From contig JAFQNL010000024.1 of NCBI GenBank assembly GCA_017395935.1, positions 1 through 64,000 on the forward strand: a stretch of 64,000 bases of DNA, written 5' to 3'. Below, one piece after another: positions 49,846 to 59,725 of the stretch. Positions within the stretch are counted from its first letter, which is position 1, and the number at the start of each line of letters is the position of its first letter. The DNA is from Oscillospiraceae bacterium (GTDB lineage: Bacteria > Bacillota > Clostridia > Oscillospirales > Oscillospiraceae). The notes beneath the pieces are model-generated. The model did no database searches. It saw nothing but the letters and a program-made list of their open reading frames with translations, and was not told the DNA's origin. Made by a program: the position numbers and the translations under genes.

Positions 49846-50991
49846 ATGACAAGAGTATATATCGTTCGTCACGGTGAGGCAGAAGGCAATGTCTACCGCC
49901 GGATTCACGGCCATTATGACAGTGACCTGACAGAGAACGGCTTGCGGCAGGTTCAGGCACTGGAAGAGCGGTTTCGCTCGATCCATCTGGACGCCGTCTA
50001 TTCCAGCGACCTGATTCGATGCAGAAAGACGGCCAGAGCCATGTACGAGCATAAGGGCCTTCCGCTTCAACTGGATCCCGGACTGCGTGAGTTCAACTTC
50101 GGACAGTGGGAGGACTGTACCTGGGCCGAGATTGGAATGAAAGACCCTGCCGGGATGAAAAAGTTTGAGCTGCCTACCGCTGATTTCCGGGCGCCCGGAG
50201 GCGAAAGCTTTGATGAACTGCGCCGCCGTGTTGCCCATACTGTGCTCAAACTGGCTGCCCGCCATGACGGTCAGACCATTGGTATTGCCACTCACTATCT
50301 GGCTCTGCGCTCCATGCTCTCCCTCTTCCACGGATACAAGGTGGAGGATATCAATCGGAAGATTCCCAGATGTGACAATACTGGCGTCACCTGTCTGGAT
50401 ATTGAGGACGGAAAGGTCAGCTTTGTCTTTGAGTGCGACAACTCCCACCTGCCCTATGAACTCTCCACCCTCTCTCATCAGGCATGGAAGGTGACCGGCG
50501 GGATTGCCGATCCTGCAGCCAACCTCTGGTATCGCCCATGGGATCCGGTGGAAGAGAAGGACCTTTACCTCCGTTTCCGGGAGGAGACCTGGTACCGGGT
50601 CCATCCCAACGACCCCTTTGACGGAGAAAAATTCTACCGTCAGGCCAGCTCGGCCAGCCGTTTTGATCCCAAGTCGGTGGTCTGTGTTATGCAGGCGGAC
50701 CGGGTGGCCGGACTGCTTGAGATGGATCTGGAGCGAGACAAGGAACAGGGTGTTGGCTTTATTTACTTCTACTACATGGCTCCCGAGATCCGGGACCATC
50801 ATCTGGGTATCCAGCTGCTGGGACAGGCGATCTCTACCTTCCGGCCTCTGGGCCGAAACAAGATCCGCCTCCGCTGCTCAGAGGATAATGAGCAGGGGAT
50901 GCACTTCTATCTGAAAAACGGATTCCGGCCTGTAGGTCCCGCTCCTTATAGCAAGGTACCGCTGATACTGATGGAAAAAGCGTTCAACTAG
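49846..50991 (+). CDS. Histidine phosphatase-GNAT acetyltransferase fusion
   Basis: This 381-residue protein joins two domains. Residues 1-205 form a phosphoglycerate mutase-like phosphatase (RHG at 8-10 with phosphohistidine H9, second His H150 in IGIATH, Glu82 in LREFNFGQWED). Residues 225-381 form a GNAT fold with an acetyl-CoA loop near RDHHLGIQLL (316-325) and FYLKNGFRPVGP at the end. I have no recollection of a described enzyme with this order. It follows pyrD by 7 bp, with GGTGA as SD, so it may be co-transcribed with the pyr operon. Substrates are unknown. Confidence 0.88.
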   Translation: MTRVYIVRHGEAEGNVYRRIHGHYDSDLTENGLRQVQALEERFRSIHLDAVYSSDLIRCRKTARAMYEHKGLPLQLDPGLREFNFGQWEDCTWAEIGMKDPAGMKKFELPTADFRAPGGESFDELRRRVAHTVLKLAARHDGQTIGIATHYLALRSMLSLFHGYKVEDINRKIPRCDNTGVTCLDIEDGKVSFVFECDNSHLPYELSTLSHQAWKVTGGIADPAANLWYRPWDPVEEKDLYLRFREETWYRVHPNDPFDGEKFYRQASSASRFDPKSVVCVMQADRVAGLLEMDLERDKEQGVGFIYFYYMAPEIRDHHLGIQLLGQAISTFRPLGRNKIRLRCSEDNEQGMHFYLKNGFRPVGPAPYSKVPLILMEKAFN

Positions 50992-51017
50992 ACAAGTAAA
51001 AAATTTTTTGAAAAAAT

Positions 51018-51052
51018 CCCGGTCAAAAAGAGGAATTCTCATTTTGACCGGG
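51018..51052. repeat. Inverted repeat between the fusion gene and dgt
   Basis: An 11-bp perfect stem (51018-51028 with 51042-51052) encloses a second short palindrome GAGGAATTCTC. An A-run precedes it and no U-run follows on the plus strand, so it is an imperfect plus-strand terminator. It may be an operator or processing site. Confidence 0.6.
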
Positions 51053-51101
51053 TACATATTCATAGAACGAAATCCCACCTTGAGCTGTTGGGGGTGCCGA
51101 T

Positions 51102-52115
51102 ATGAGTGAGCTGTGTGGTAGAGAACGGACCGAACGGGCAGAAGAACTGCTTTTGCTTCCATGGGCCTGCAAGAGCAAGGACTCGAAGGGTCGTAAGCGC
51201 CCGGAAGGGGAGTGCAGTGTGCGCACCTGTTTCCAGCGTGATGTGGATCGGATCGTCCACTCCCGTGCCTTTCGCCGGCTTAAGCGCAAGACGCAGGTCT
51301 TTCTCCAGCCTGAGGGGGATCACTATCGTACCCGCCTGACCCATACGCTGGAGGTAACCCGGATTGCCCGGACCATTGCCCGGAATCTGGGTCTGAATGA
51401 AGATCTGACCGAGGCAGCTGCTCTCGGCCACGATTTGGGTCATACCCCGTTTGGACACGCGGGTGAGCGCGCTCTGAACCGGATTATGCCCGACGGCTTC
51501 AGCCATAATGTCCAGTCCCTCCGGGTAGTGGACAAGCTGGAGAAGGAAGGGGACGGTCTGAACCTGACCTACGAGGTACGGCGGGGCATTCTGTGTCATA
51601 CAGGGGGCGACAAAGCCGAGACGCTGGAGGGACAGATCCTGTGGTTTGCTGACCGGATCGCTTACATCAATCATGACATCGAAGATGCCATGCGTGGCGG
51701 GATTATCTATCCCATGGATATCCCTATTCAGCTTCGTGAACAGTTGGGCTACAAGAAGAGCCAGCGCATTGATACCTTGGTCCGGGACGTGATCGAGACC
51801 AGCCGGAAAGAAGGCCGCCTCTGCCAAAGCCGGGAGGTAGGCGAGGCCATGCAGGAGCTTCGTAGTTTCCTTTTTGCCATGGTTTACCACAATCCTCAAG
51901 CCAAAGGCGAAGAGGGTAAGGCGGAGGCTATGCTCCATCGGCTCTTTGAGTGGTATCTGAAGGATCCGGATCAGCTGCCCGCCGACTTTCAGGATATCCG
52001 CTATGAAGAGGGCGCGGAGCGAGCGGTCTGCGACTATATTGCCGGCATGACAGATGCCTACGCCATTGAAAAATATGAAGAACTCTTCATTCCCAGAGCT
52101 TGGGCGGTGAAGTAA
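51102..52115 (+). CDS. dgt: dGTPase-like HD-domain triphosphohydrolase
   Basis: This 337-residue HD-domain protein hydrolyses dNTPs to nucleoside and triphosphate. The metal site is RLTHTLEV, GHDLGHTPFGHAGE, and a later WFADRIAYINHDIEDAM. SRAFRRLKRKTQVF is the typical N-terminal signature. It lies before dnaG and rpoD, the order common in clostridia. ATG at 51102 with a GGGGGTG SD. Confidence 0.93.
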   Translation: MSELCGRERTERAEELLLLPWACKSKDSKGRKRPEGECSVRTCFQRDVDRIVHSRAFRRLKRKTQVFLQPEGDHYRTRLTHTLEVTRIARTIARNLGLNEDLTEAAALGHDLGHTPFGHAGERALNRIMPDGFSHNVQSLRVVDKLEKEGDGLNLTYEVRRGILCHTGGDKAETLEGQILWFADRIAYINHDIEDAMRGGIIYPMDIPIQLREQLGYKKSQRIDTLVRDVIETSRKEGRLCQSREVGEAMQELRSFLFAMVYHNPQAKGEEGKAEAMLHRLFEWYLKDPDQLPADFQDIRYEEGAERAVCDYIAGMTDAYAIEKYEELFIPRAWAVK

Positions 52116-52215
52116 ATTCAGCCCCTTTTTGTCACTTTTCGGATAGAATGACCTAAACAGGGCTACCATCAGAGAATAAGATACCATTTTCAGTGTTCCG
52201 GAGAGGAGGGATCGC

Positions 52216-53967
52216 ATGGCCATACCGGACAGTTTTCTGGAAGAACTTAACGCCAGGACCGATATAGTAGATCTGGTCTCCGGCTATGTCTCCCTGACGA
52301 AAAAGGGCAACCGTTACTGGGGCCTGTGCCCCTTTCACAGCGAAAAGACCCCATCCTTCTCCGTGGCACCCGACCGACAGATGTGTTACTGCTTCGGCTG
52401 TCATAAGGGTGGCGGACCGGTCAACTTCATTATGGAGCTGGAGGGCGTTGGCTTTGTAGACGCCGTCTCTATTCTGGCCCAGCGGGCCGGAATGCCTATG
52501 CCGGAAACCAAGAGCGAGGAGAGCAGCAGAAAACGCCGGGAGCGTCTGTACGAGCTTAATAAGGCGGCAGCCCGCTACTTCTATCAGAACCTGATGTCTC
52601 CGGCCGGCCGTAAGGGAATGGATTATTTCCGTGAGCGGGGCCTGTCAAGAAAGACCATTCGAAATTTCGGTCTGGGCTACTCCCTGGGCAGCTGGGACGC
52701 CCTCATTAAGGCTATGGCCGAGCTGGGCTACTCCAAGCAGGAACTGCTGGATGTTGGCCTTGTGGTCAAGAGCGAAAAGGGCAGTATCTACGACCGCTTC
52801 CGAGGCAGAGTCATGTTCCCTATTATTGATCTGCGGGGCAATGTGATCGGCTTTGGCGGACGTGTGCTGGATGACAGTACGCCTAAGTATCTCAATTCTC
52901 CTGACACCATTATCTACAATAAGAGCAAGAATCTCTTCGCGCTCAACCTGGCCAAAAAGAGCAAACAGGAGCGGCTCATTCTGACCGAGGGCTATATGGA
53001 CACCATCGCCCTCCATCAGGCAGGCTTTGACTGCGCCATTGCCTCACTGGGCACCTCGCTGACCTCTGACCACGCTCGTATGATCGCTCAGCGGACGCAG
53101 GAGGTTGTCCTGTCCTATGACAGCGATAAGGCTGGCATCAATGCCGCCCAGCGGGCCATCCAGCTGCTGAATAAGACCGGTGTCCGGGTCAAAGTGCTCA
53201 AGGTCACCGGTGCAAAGGACCCAGACGAGTTCATTAAGAAATACGGTGCTGCCGCGTTCCAGAAGCTGATTGACGGCTCGGAAAACCAGATGGAATTCCG
53301 GATCCTGCAGGTAAAGAACCAATATGACCTGACGCAGGACGATCAGCGGGTGGCCTGTATTCAGGAGCTGGCAGCTCTCATTGCCCACCTTCCCGGCTCT
53401 GCCGAGCGGGAAGTGTATGGCAACCGGGCGGCGAAAGATCTGGAAATCTCGCCGGAGACCATGCAGCGTGAGATTCAGCGCAGCCAGCGCCGGCAGATAG
53501 CCTACGAAAAGAAGCAGCAAGCCAGAAAGGTCCTCCAGCCGGTGCAGATGAACCAGCCGGAGAGCCGGGCACTGCGCTATGATAATATGCGCTCCGGAAA
53601 GGCTGAGGAGGGAGTGATCGCCCTGCTCCTGAACGATCCTGGGCTAATGGTAGGGGCGGCAGGTCTGGCCCCGGAGGACTTTACCGTTCCTCTCTTTGGC
53701 AGAGTCTATCAGATCATCCGTGAGCGCTGGGCAGAAGACCGGCCTGTCTCTCTGAATGTTCTGGGACCGGAACTGACTGGAGAGGAAATGAACCATATTG
53801 CATCCATTCTGCAAAGCCCCATCTCTCAGTCCAATCGGGATCGAGCGATGGAGGACTATATCAATATCATACATACTCAGCAGCTTAAGGGCGGCGACCG
53901 ATCCGGATTGGACGACGAGGCCCTGATGGCTTATAGAGACAGGAAAGGCATGGAGGAACAGAAATGA
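52216..53967 (+). CDS. dnaG: DNA primase
   Basis: This 583-residue primase starts [20 protein letters not shown]. The zinc site is C38, H41, C59 and C62. The catalytic core includes [16 protein letters not shown] and the TOPRIM blocks [17 protein letters not shown] and [10 protein letters not shown], and the C-terminal helicase-binding region is short. It lies in the macromolecular synthesis operon and overlaps rpoD by 4 bp. ATG follows GAGAGGAGGG. Confidence 0.97.
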   Translation: MAIPDSFLEELNARTDIVDLVSGYVSLTKKGNRYWGLCPFHSEKTPSFSVAPDRQMCYCFGCHKGGGPVNFIMELEGVGFVDAVSILAQRAGMPMPETKSEESSRKRRERLYELNKAAARYFYQNLMSPAGRKGMDYFRERGLSRKTIRNFGLGYSLGSWDALIKAMAELGYSKQELLDVGLVVKSEKGSIYDRFRGRVMFPIIDLRGNVIGFGGRVLDDSTPKYLNSPDTIIYNKSKNLFALNLAKKSKQERLILTEGYMDTIALHQAGFDCAIASLGTSLTSDHARMIAQRTQEVVLSYDSDKAGINAAQRAIQLLNKTGVRVKVLKVTGAKDPDEFIKKYGAAAFQKLIDGSENQMEFRILQVKNQYDLTQDDQRVACIQELAALIAHLPGSAEREVYGNRAAKDLEISPETMQREIQRSQRRQIAYEKKQQARKVLQPVQMNQPESRALRYDNMRSGKAEEGVIALLLNDPGLMVGAAGLAPEDFTVPLFGRVYQIIRERWAEDRPVSLNVLGPELTGEEMNHIASILQSPISQSNRDRAMEDYINIIHTQQLKGGDRSGLDDEALMAYRDRKGMEEQK

Positions 53968-55211
53968 GCGAAAAAAAGAGCGCCGCAGCAGAGAAGAACA
54001 AGGAACTCAAGTCCCGTATCCCTGAAGGCATCCCCGGTGCGGAGAAGCTGAATGAGCTGATTGAGCGGGGCAAGAAGAAAGGCAAGCTGACTGCCATGGA
54101 GATGATGGAGCTGGACGGCGTTGAGCTGGACAGCGAGACCCTCGATAAGTTCTATGACATTCTGGAAAATCAGGGCATCGAGCTGGTCAGCGACGAAGAA
54201 CTGCCTGAGACGCTGGAAGTGCCTGAGGAGGAGATCGAGGAGATCGTCGACGAGGAAGTAGTCGATCCCAATACTCTGGTAGACAGCTTTGGCATTGACG
54301 ACCCCGTCCGTATGTACCTCAAAGAGATCGGCAAGGTAGCTCTGCTCACTCCGGAGGAAGAGACCGAGCTGGCCGTTGGCATGAGTGCTGGTTATGCCGC
54401 CAAGGAGCAGCTGGACGAGCTCAATGAGATGGGCGCGGAGATTCCTGCCGAAGTCAAAGAGGAACTGGACAAGGCTATCAAGAAGGGCGAGCAGTGCAAG
54501 CAGCGCCTAGCCGAGGCCAACCTCCGTCTGGTCGTCTCCATCGCCAAGCGCTATGTGGGCCGGGGCATGATGTTCCTGGACCTGATTCAAGAGGGCAATT
54601 TGGGCCTGATCAAGGCTGTTGAAAAATTCGACTATACCAAGGGCTATAAGTTCTCCACCTATGCCACCTGGTGGATCCGTCAGGCCATTACGCGCGCAAT
54701 TGCTGACCAGGCCCGTACAATCCGTATCCCTGTCCATATGGTCGAGACCATCAATAAGGTTATCCGCGTCTCCCGCCAGCTGCTGCAGGAACTGGGTCAC
54801 GATCCCTCTCCCGAGGAAATCGCCGCTGAGATGAATATGCCTGTGGACAAGGTTCGGGAGATCCTGAAGATCGCTCAGGAGCCGGTCTCTCTGGAGACCC
54901 CCATCGGTGAGGAGGAAGACTCCCATCTTGGCGACTTCATTCCCGACGAAGATGCCAGCGAGCCCTCGGAGGCTGCCTCCTTTACGCTCCTGAAAGAGCA
55001 GCTGAAGGAAGTGCTCTCCACGCTGACCCCCCGAGAGGAGAAGGTGCTCAAGCTCCGTTTTGGCATTGAGGACGGCCGTACCCGTACGCTGGAAGAGGTG
55101 GGCAAGCAGTTCCATGTCACCCGTGAGCGTATTCGCCAGATCGAGGCCAAGGCTCTGCGCAAGCTCCGGCACCCAAGCCGCTCTAAGAAGCTGAAGGATT
55201 TTCTGAACTGA
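53964..55211 (+). CDS. rpoD: Primary sigma factor (sigma-A/RpoD)
   Basis: This 415-residue sigma-70 has region 1.1 at the N-terminus ([20 protein letters not shown]), region 1.2 ([21 protein letters not shown]), region 2 ([38 protein letters not shown]), region 3, and region 4 ([36 protein letters not shown]). The linker between 1.2 and 2 is short, as in Firmicutes. The ATG overlaps the dnaG stop (ATGA), coupling translation. Confidence 0.98.
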   Translation: MSEKKSAAAEKNKELKSRIPEGIPGAEKLNELIERGKKKGKLTAMEMMELDGVELDSETLDKFYDILENQGIELVSDEELPETLEVPEEEIEEIVDEEVVDPNTLVDSFGIDDPVRMYLKEIGKVALLTPEEETELAVGMSAGYAAKEQLDELNEMGAEIPAEVKEELDKAIKKGEQCKQRLAEANLRLVVSIAKRYVGRGMMFLDLIQEGNLGLIKAVEKFDYTKGYKFSTYATWWIRQAITRAIADQARTIRIPVHMVETINKVIRVSRQLLQELGHDPSPEEIAAEMNMPVDKVREILKIAQEPVSLETPIGEEEDSHLGDFIPDEDASEPSEAASFTLLKEQLKEVLSTLTPREEKVLKLRFGIEDGRTRTLEEVGKQFHVTRERIRQIEAKALRKLRHPSRSKKLKDFLN

Positions 55212-55242
55212 TCGTTCCAAGCGCAAGAGAGAAGGCGAGGGC

Positions 55243-56451
55243 GTGAACGACAACAGAACTAAGGCGATCCGGATCTTCCTCATCGCCATTGTCTGCTATG
55301 CTCTGGCCGAAGGTTTGAGCAGCAGTATCTATACCAACTACTTCAAAGAAGCTTATCAGGCCGACTCCTTCCTCCGGGGTATGATCGAGATCCCTCGGGA
55401 ATCGCCGGGTATTCTGGCCATGTTCCTGATTTCCGCCTTTGCCTTTCTGGGCAATGTGCGTCTGGCGGTGCTCTCTCATGTGATGATCACAGTGGGACTG
55501 GTGGTAATGGGCTTTCTCTCTCCCAGCTTGGGGGTGATGATGGTCTTTCTCTTCATCAATTCCTTTGGCACCCATATGCTCATTACCCTTAACGACGGCA
55601 TTGCCATCTCGCTTGCGGAAAAAGGAAAGACGGGCCAGATGCTGGGCAAGGTAAAAGGCGTCTCCACCTTCTGCTCTCTGCTGGCGGCGGTGGCAGTCTT
55701 CTTCGGCTTCCGGCTGGGATGGTTTTCCTATACAACGCCGGTCATCCTTCCCTTTGCTATAGCAACGGTTATCTCGGTGGGGGCTGTGCTCGCTATGATC
55801 TGGATGCGCCGCTATCATCCGGACGGCGGCGCCGGGAGGAAGACCCGTCTGCTGCTGAGGAAGGAGTACATACCTTATTACTTTATTACCTTTGCCTATG
55901 GCTGCCAAAAGCGAATTCGTCTGGTATTTGGCCCGTGGGTAATTGCCGAGCTGCTGATGCAGGGGGCAGACACGCTGGCGCTTCTGGCCATTGCCACCCA
56001 CTTTATTGGAACAGCCTTTGGCCCGTGGCTGGGCAAAAAGCTGGATCAGTGGGGCATTGGAAAAATGCTCATGGTAGAGGGAATCTATATCGCCGGAAGT
56101 GCCGTAGTGATGGGCGTGGGAGCGCAGATGCTGGCTGATGGACGGACCGGCGGCCTTCTGACAGCGGCAGTCTTTGTCGGCTATGTGCTCTGTAATCTGG
56201 TGGGCCATTTTAATATGGTGCATTCCTATCTGATGCGCTATCTGGCCCGAGATCCGGAAGAGGTTACAGAAAGCCTCTCTGCCGGTCTGGCTGTAGACCA
56301 TGTTGTGGCCATTGTGATCTCGCCGATTTTTGGCTGGATCTGGCTCAACTGGGGTCCCGGCGCCGTTTTTGCTATCGTTGCCCTCTTCTCTGTCTCTCAG
56401 GCGGCAGTCTCTCTCTGGCTCCGGGGAAGACAGGCGGCAACAGAAATGTGA
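55243..56451 (+). CDS. Major facilitator superfamily permease
   Basis: This 402-residue protein has eleven to twelve predicted spans, a central loop near residues 195-215 and small-residue-rich helices typical of MFS. I cannot assign a substrate: the blocks [20 protein letters not shown] and [17 protein letters not shown] are not diagnostic to me. The start is GTG at 55243 with GAAGGCGAGG upstream. It lies 31 bp after rpoD on the same strand, so read-through from the dgt-dnaG-rpoD operon is possible. Confidence 0.82.
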   Translation: MNDNRTKAIRIFLIAIVCYALAEGLSSSIYTNYFKEAYQADSFLRGMIEIPRESPGILAMFLISAFAFLGNVRLAVLSHVMITVGLVVMGFLSPSLGVMMVFLFINSFGTHMLITLNDGIAISLAEKGKTGQMLGKVKGVSTFCSLLAAVAVFFGFRLGWFSYTTPVILPFAIATVISVGAVLAMIWMRRYHPDGGAGRKTRLLLRKEYIPYYFITFAYGCQKRIRLVFGPWVIAELLMQGADTLALLAIATHFIGTAFGPWLGKKLDQWGIGKMLMVEGIYIAGSAVVMGVGAQMLADGRTGGLLTAAVFVGYVLCNLVGHFNMVHSYLMRYLARDPEEVTESLSAGLAVDHVVAIVISPIFGWIWLNWGPGAVFAIVALFSVSQAAVSLWLRGRQAATEM

Positions 56452-56480
56452 TTCGGACGCTTTTTTGCTTGTTAAAAATG

Positions 56481-56517
56481 CTTGTCACTATACAAGTGCA
56501 TACAGTCGTGCTATAAT
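56481..56517 (+). promoter_or_regulatory. Promoter with overlapping inverted repeat before the DUF362 gene
   Basis: TATAAT lies at 56512-56517, with TATACA (56489-56494) 17 bp upstream as the probable -35. An inverted repeat (CTTGT at 56481-56485, ACAAG at 56492-56496, with TG and TGCA flanks) covers the -35 region and looks like an operator. Confidence 0.55.
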
Positions 56518-56587
56518 TACCTCATATAGGAATAACTGTGTAAAAATAGTACCATCCGCATCTTACATCTTTAAGGAGGAACACAAA

Positions 56588-57712
56588 ATGGCACCTTCCA
56601 AGGTATTCTTTACCGACTTCCGTGTTCAGATTGATCAGAGCCGTCTGATGAAGCTGACCAAACTCATGAACAGAGCTGGCGCTGACCAGATCGACTTCGA
56701 GGGCAAGTTTGTTGCCATTAAGATCCACTTTGGCGAGCCCGGCAATCTGGCTTTCCTGCGTCCCAACTATGCCCGGACCGTAGTTGACTATGTCAAAGCC
56801 CGCGGCGGTAAGCCCTTCCTGACCGACTGTAATACCCTCTATCCCGGACGCCGCAAGAACGCTCTGGAGCATATGGAAGCTGCCTGGGAAAACGGCTTTA
56901 CTCCTCTGACTGTGGGCTGCCCCATTATTATCGCCGACGGCCTGAAGGGCACCGACGAGGCTCTGGTTCCTGTTCATAACGGTGTTCGGGTCAAGGAGGC
57001 CAAGATTGGCCATGCCATTATGGACGCAGATATCGTCATCAGCCTGAATCACTTTAAGGGTCACGAGATGGCCGGCTTCGGCGGCGCCGTCAAGAATCTG
57101 GGTATGGGCAGCGGCAGCCGGGCTGGCAAGATGGAACAGCACAACAACGGTAAGCCCGAAGTCCGTGCTGACCTCTGCCGTAACTGCAAGCTCTGCTCCC
57201 GTCAGTGCGCTCAGGGTGCCATCAGCTACGATACTGGCAAGGCTGTTATCGACCATGACAAGTGCGTCGGCTGTGGCCGCTGCATCGGTGGCTGCAACTT
57301 CGACGCCATCCGTACCAAGGACGACAGCTCTGCTAAGGACCTGAACTGTAAGATGGCCGAGTATGCTCAGGCTGTCTGCTATGGCCGTCCCAACTTCCAT
57401 ATCAATATGGTTATGGATATCTCCCCCAACTGCGACTGCCATGCTGAGAACGATGCCGCCATCCTCCCCGACGTGGGTATGTTCGTCTCTTACGACCCTG
57501 TTGCTCTGGATCAGGCCTGCGTGGACGCCTGCCAGAAGCAGACTCCCATCCGGAATTCTCAGCTGGGCGACAATATGTCCAAGTGTGACTTCCATGATCA
57601 TCATGACCACTTCAAGAACTCTACCCCCGAGTCTGAGTGGAAGAGCTGCCTGGAGCATGCCGAGCTCATCGGTCTGGGTACTCGTGAGTACGAACTGGTC
57701 GTCATGAAATGA
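56588..57712 (+). CDS. DUF362 protein with two 4Fe-4S clusters
   Basis: This 374-residue protein has an N-terminal DUF362 domain (KIHFGEPGNLAFLRPNYART, HFKGHEMAGFGGAVKNLGMG) into which a ferredoxin-like module is set: C-x2-C-x2-C-x3-C twice (CRNCKLCSRQC at about 198-208 and CVGCGRCIGGC at about 228-238). Three further Cys occur near DISPNCDCHAEND. Probably a redox protein; substrate and partner are unknown. Codons are highly biased, indicating strong expression. ATG at 56588 follows AAGGAGG with a 9-bp spacer. Confidence 0.92.
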   Translation: MAPSKVFFTDFRVQIDQSRLMKLTKLMNRAGADQIDFEGKFVAIKIHFGEPGNLAFLRPNYARTVVDYVKARGGKPFLTDCNTLYPGRRKNALEHMEAAWENGFTPLTVGCPIIIADGLKGTDEALVPVHNGVRVKEAKIGHAIMDADIVISLNHFKGHEMAGFGGAVKNLGMGSGSRAGKMEQHNNGKPEVRADLCRNCKLCSRQCAQGAISYDTGKAVIDHDKCVGCGRCIGGCNFDAIRTKDDSSAKDLNCKMAEYAQAVCYGRPNFHINMVMDISPNCDCHAENDAAILPDVGMFVSYDPVALDQACVDACQKQTPIRNSQLGDNMSKCDFHDHHDHFKNSTPESEWKSCLEHAELIGLGTREYELVVMK

Positions 57713-57748
57713 TGACAGGTTTGTAACCAACCTATACTATTAAAACTG

Positions 57749-57789
57749 CCTCCCTCTGCATAAGCTATGCCGAGGGAGGTGTTATTTTT
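57749..57789 (+). terminator. Terminator whose 3' arm is the SD of the next gene
   Basis: An 8-bp stem (57749-57756 with 57772-57779) encloses an inner GCATA/TATGC stem and is followed by TGTTATTTTT. The 3' arm, GAGGGAGG, lies 10 bp before the ATG at 57790 and acts as its SD. Confidence 0.8.
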
Positions 57790-58296
57790 ATGGAGCGACT
57801 GGATCGAAAGCTGCTGCTTGCCTCTGCGGTTACCGTCGTGTTGGGAATAGGGCTCCATTTTCTCTTTGATGTCTGGCCCAGTATCCTGACCGAGTTTATC
57901 GCACCGGTGAATGAGAGTTTGTGGGAACATATCAAAATTTTCTTCTGGCCGTATCTGATTGTAGGACTCTACCTTACTGGGGAAGGGAAGTGGTCAAGAG
58001 CGCCGTGGCTCGCCTCCATGATCCTGCTGTGCGTGCTGTTGCTGGCCGGCGGATGGTTCATCCATTGGAAGCTTGGGGGTGGACTGGCACTGAACCTGGC
58101 TTGGTACCTGATCCTTATGGGACTGGGTTTCTGGCTTCCGGTCAAGTGGAAGGTGGCGGACTGGTGGACCGAAGGACTTACCTGTGTGGTCATTATCCTG
58201 ATCGGACTAATTATTTGCTGGACCATTGATCCGCCAGAAATGGATCTCTTTCGGGACCTCACTCTTCAGGATACCTTCTGCCCTCTGCCTGTCTGA
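57790..58296 (+). CDS. DUF6512-like membrane protein
   Basis: This 168-residue protein has five predicted spans and the block FIAPVNESLWEHIKIFFWP, which I associate with the DUF6512 group (A-P-V-N-E-S-x-W-E-H). No function is known. The start codon sits immediately after the U-rich tail of a terminator hairpin that contains its SD, so expression should depend on read-through from the strongly expressed DUF362 gene. Confidence 0.75.
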   Translation: MERLDRKLLLASAVTVVLGIGLHFLFDVWPSILTEFIAPVNESLWEHIKIFFWPYLIVGLYLTGEGKWSRAPWLASMILLCVLLLAGGWFIHWKLGGGLALNLAWYLILMGLGFWLPVKWKVADWWTEGLTCVVIILIGLIICWTIDPPEMDLFRDLTLQDTFCPLPV

Positions 58297-58306
58297 CCAG
58301 AGGGCA
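58279..58306 (+). repeat. Inverted repeat at the 3' end of the membrane protein gene
   Basis: A 9-bp perfect stem (58279-58287 with 58298-58306) spans the stop codon region. It lacks a U-run, so at most a weak terminator. Confidence 0.5.
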
Positions 58307-58366
58307 GGCAGAGCCTTTAGCAGCCGATCAGGAGGGCAGGGGAGAGAGAACATAGCGATTGGCGGA

Positions 58367-58440
58367 TGTAAAGTGATTTAACATTACATGGATTGATGTC
58401 TGTAAAGTAAATCGACTTTGTTATTAAAGTGATGTAAAGT
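58367..58440. repeat. Three direct repeats of TGTAAAGT in an AT-rich gap
   Basis: The 350-bp gap before the lipoprotein gene is AT-rich and holds TGTAAAGT at 58367, 58401 and 58433, spaced 34 and 32 bp apart (about three helical turns). Flanks GA...GA/AAT are partly conserved. A TATAAT follows at 58588-58593. This resembles a regulator-binding array. Confidence 0.6.
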
Positions 58441-58646
58441 GAATATACTGTACAGAAATAAATGATTGCAACTCATTCTACTTATAGCTTCAATCTGCTT
58501 GATTTAGACGGGATTTGTTCTTTCGGATATAATATTTAATTTTACTGAAATTTCCCTCTCTTGGCAGCAAAAGGCCTCTGTTTATCGTATAATAGATATA
58601 GAAACAAACGAAAAGACCTGCTGACCATATGAGAGGAGTGAAACTG

Positions 58647-59654
58647 ATGATGAAATGGAAAACGAAGCTGTTACCTCTGCTGATGGCTCTTCTGCTGATC
58701 TTCAATCTGACGGCCTGCGGCGCGTCTGCCGCTCCGGCTGAAGATGCGATTACTACAGAACCTATGGCCGCTCCGGAAATGGAAATGGACTATGGCTACT
58801 ATAACGGTGCCGTAGATGGTGTTCTGGAGGATGCGGTTGTAGAAGAGGAAGGTTATTCAACTGCGGAGAACGCCGCGGGTGAAGTGCCTGATGGAGGAAC
58901 AGAGCAGGCTGTGGCTGAGACGAAGCTGGTCTATCGGGCTACTATAGAGGCGGAAGCGCTGGATTTTGACGCTGCTGTGGCTGCTTTGGATGAACTGGTG
59001 GAGAAGTTGGGTGGCTATTATGAGTTCACCTCTCTGGATAGCTACTCCAATCGCCGTTATGCCAGCTATACGATCCGAATTCCCAGCGGCAACTATGATA
59101 CCTTTGTTGAGGCCTGGTCTGAGTCTGACAATTGCCAGCTTAACTACATTACTGAAGCGGTGGAAGATATCGGTGCTGCCTACTTTGATGTTGAGACTCG
59201 CCTGACGACACTGCGCACCAAAATGGATCGCCTGCAGGCGCTGCTGGCCGAAGCGACTCTTATGGAGGACATCATTACCATTGAGTCTGCCATCAGTGAG
59301 ACGGAGTATGAGATTGAGCGCTACACCTCTACGCTCAATCGGTATGACAGTCTGGTAGGCTTTGCTACCATCAATCTCAATCTTGCGGAAGTAATTCAGT
59401 TGACTGAGACGAAGGAGGAAGCGTATCTCTCCCGGCTGACTCAGGAGCTCCGCTGGGGCCTTGAGGACTTTGTGGACGAGCTGGAGGATCTCTCTTTCTG
59501 GCTGGCTTATAATCTGATTGGCGTGATTATCTTTGCGGTTGTTTTGGTGGTGGTAATTCGCTGTGTCCTTCGAAAGAAGAGGGAAGGGAAGATGAGAATT
59601 TCCCTGAAAAAGAAGACGGAAGAAACTGCTGAAAATACCGGAACTGATAAGTAA
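58647..59654 (+). CDS. DUF4349-domain lipoprotein
   Basis: The 335-residue lipoprotein has a lipobox LTAC (modified Cys24), a low-complexity acidic linker (about 25-95), then the DUF4349 domain (KLVYRATIEAEALDFDAAV, IRIPSGNYDTFVEAW, VEDIGAAYFDVETRLTTL) with a helical hairpin, a C-terminal membrane span (about 288-310) and a basic tail. This places the domain outside the cell. The domain's function is unknown. ATG at 58647 follows GAGAGGAG with an 8-bp spacer. Confidence 0.9.
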   Translation: MMKWKTKLLPLLMALLLIFNLTACGASAAPAEDAITTEPMAAPEMEMDYGYYNGAVDGVLEDAVVEEEGYSTAENAAGEVPDGGTEQAVAETKLVYRATIEAEALDFDAAVAALDELVEKLGGYYEFTSLDSYSNRRYASYTIRIPSGNYDTFVEAWSESDNCQLNYITEAVEDIGAAYFDVETRLTTLRTKMDRLQALLAEATLMEDIITIESAISETEYEIERYTSTLNRYDSLVGFATINLNLAEVIQLTETKEEAYLSRLTQELRWGLEDFVDELEDLSFWLAYNLIGVIIFAVVLVVVIRCVLRKKREGKMRISLKKKTEETAENTGTDK

Positions 59655-59675
59655 GGAACGCGGACGGGAAATACA

Positions 59676-59712
59676 ACGCCCGCCGGAGCATGGGCTTCGG
59701 CGGGCGTGTTTA
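59676..59712 (+). terminator. Terminator of the lipoprotein gene
   Basis: A 10-bp perfect stem (59676-59685 with 59698-59707) is followed by GTTTAT. It is the convergent boundary with rsmA. Confidence 0.75.
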
Positions 59713-59725
59713 TCTGTATTTATGA

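Noticed and set aside
58490..58705. A 71-codon frame on the minus strand overlapping the lipoprotein start
   Set aside because: Overlaps the start of a well-supported gene, and no SD was found.
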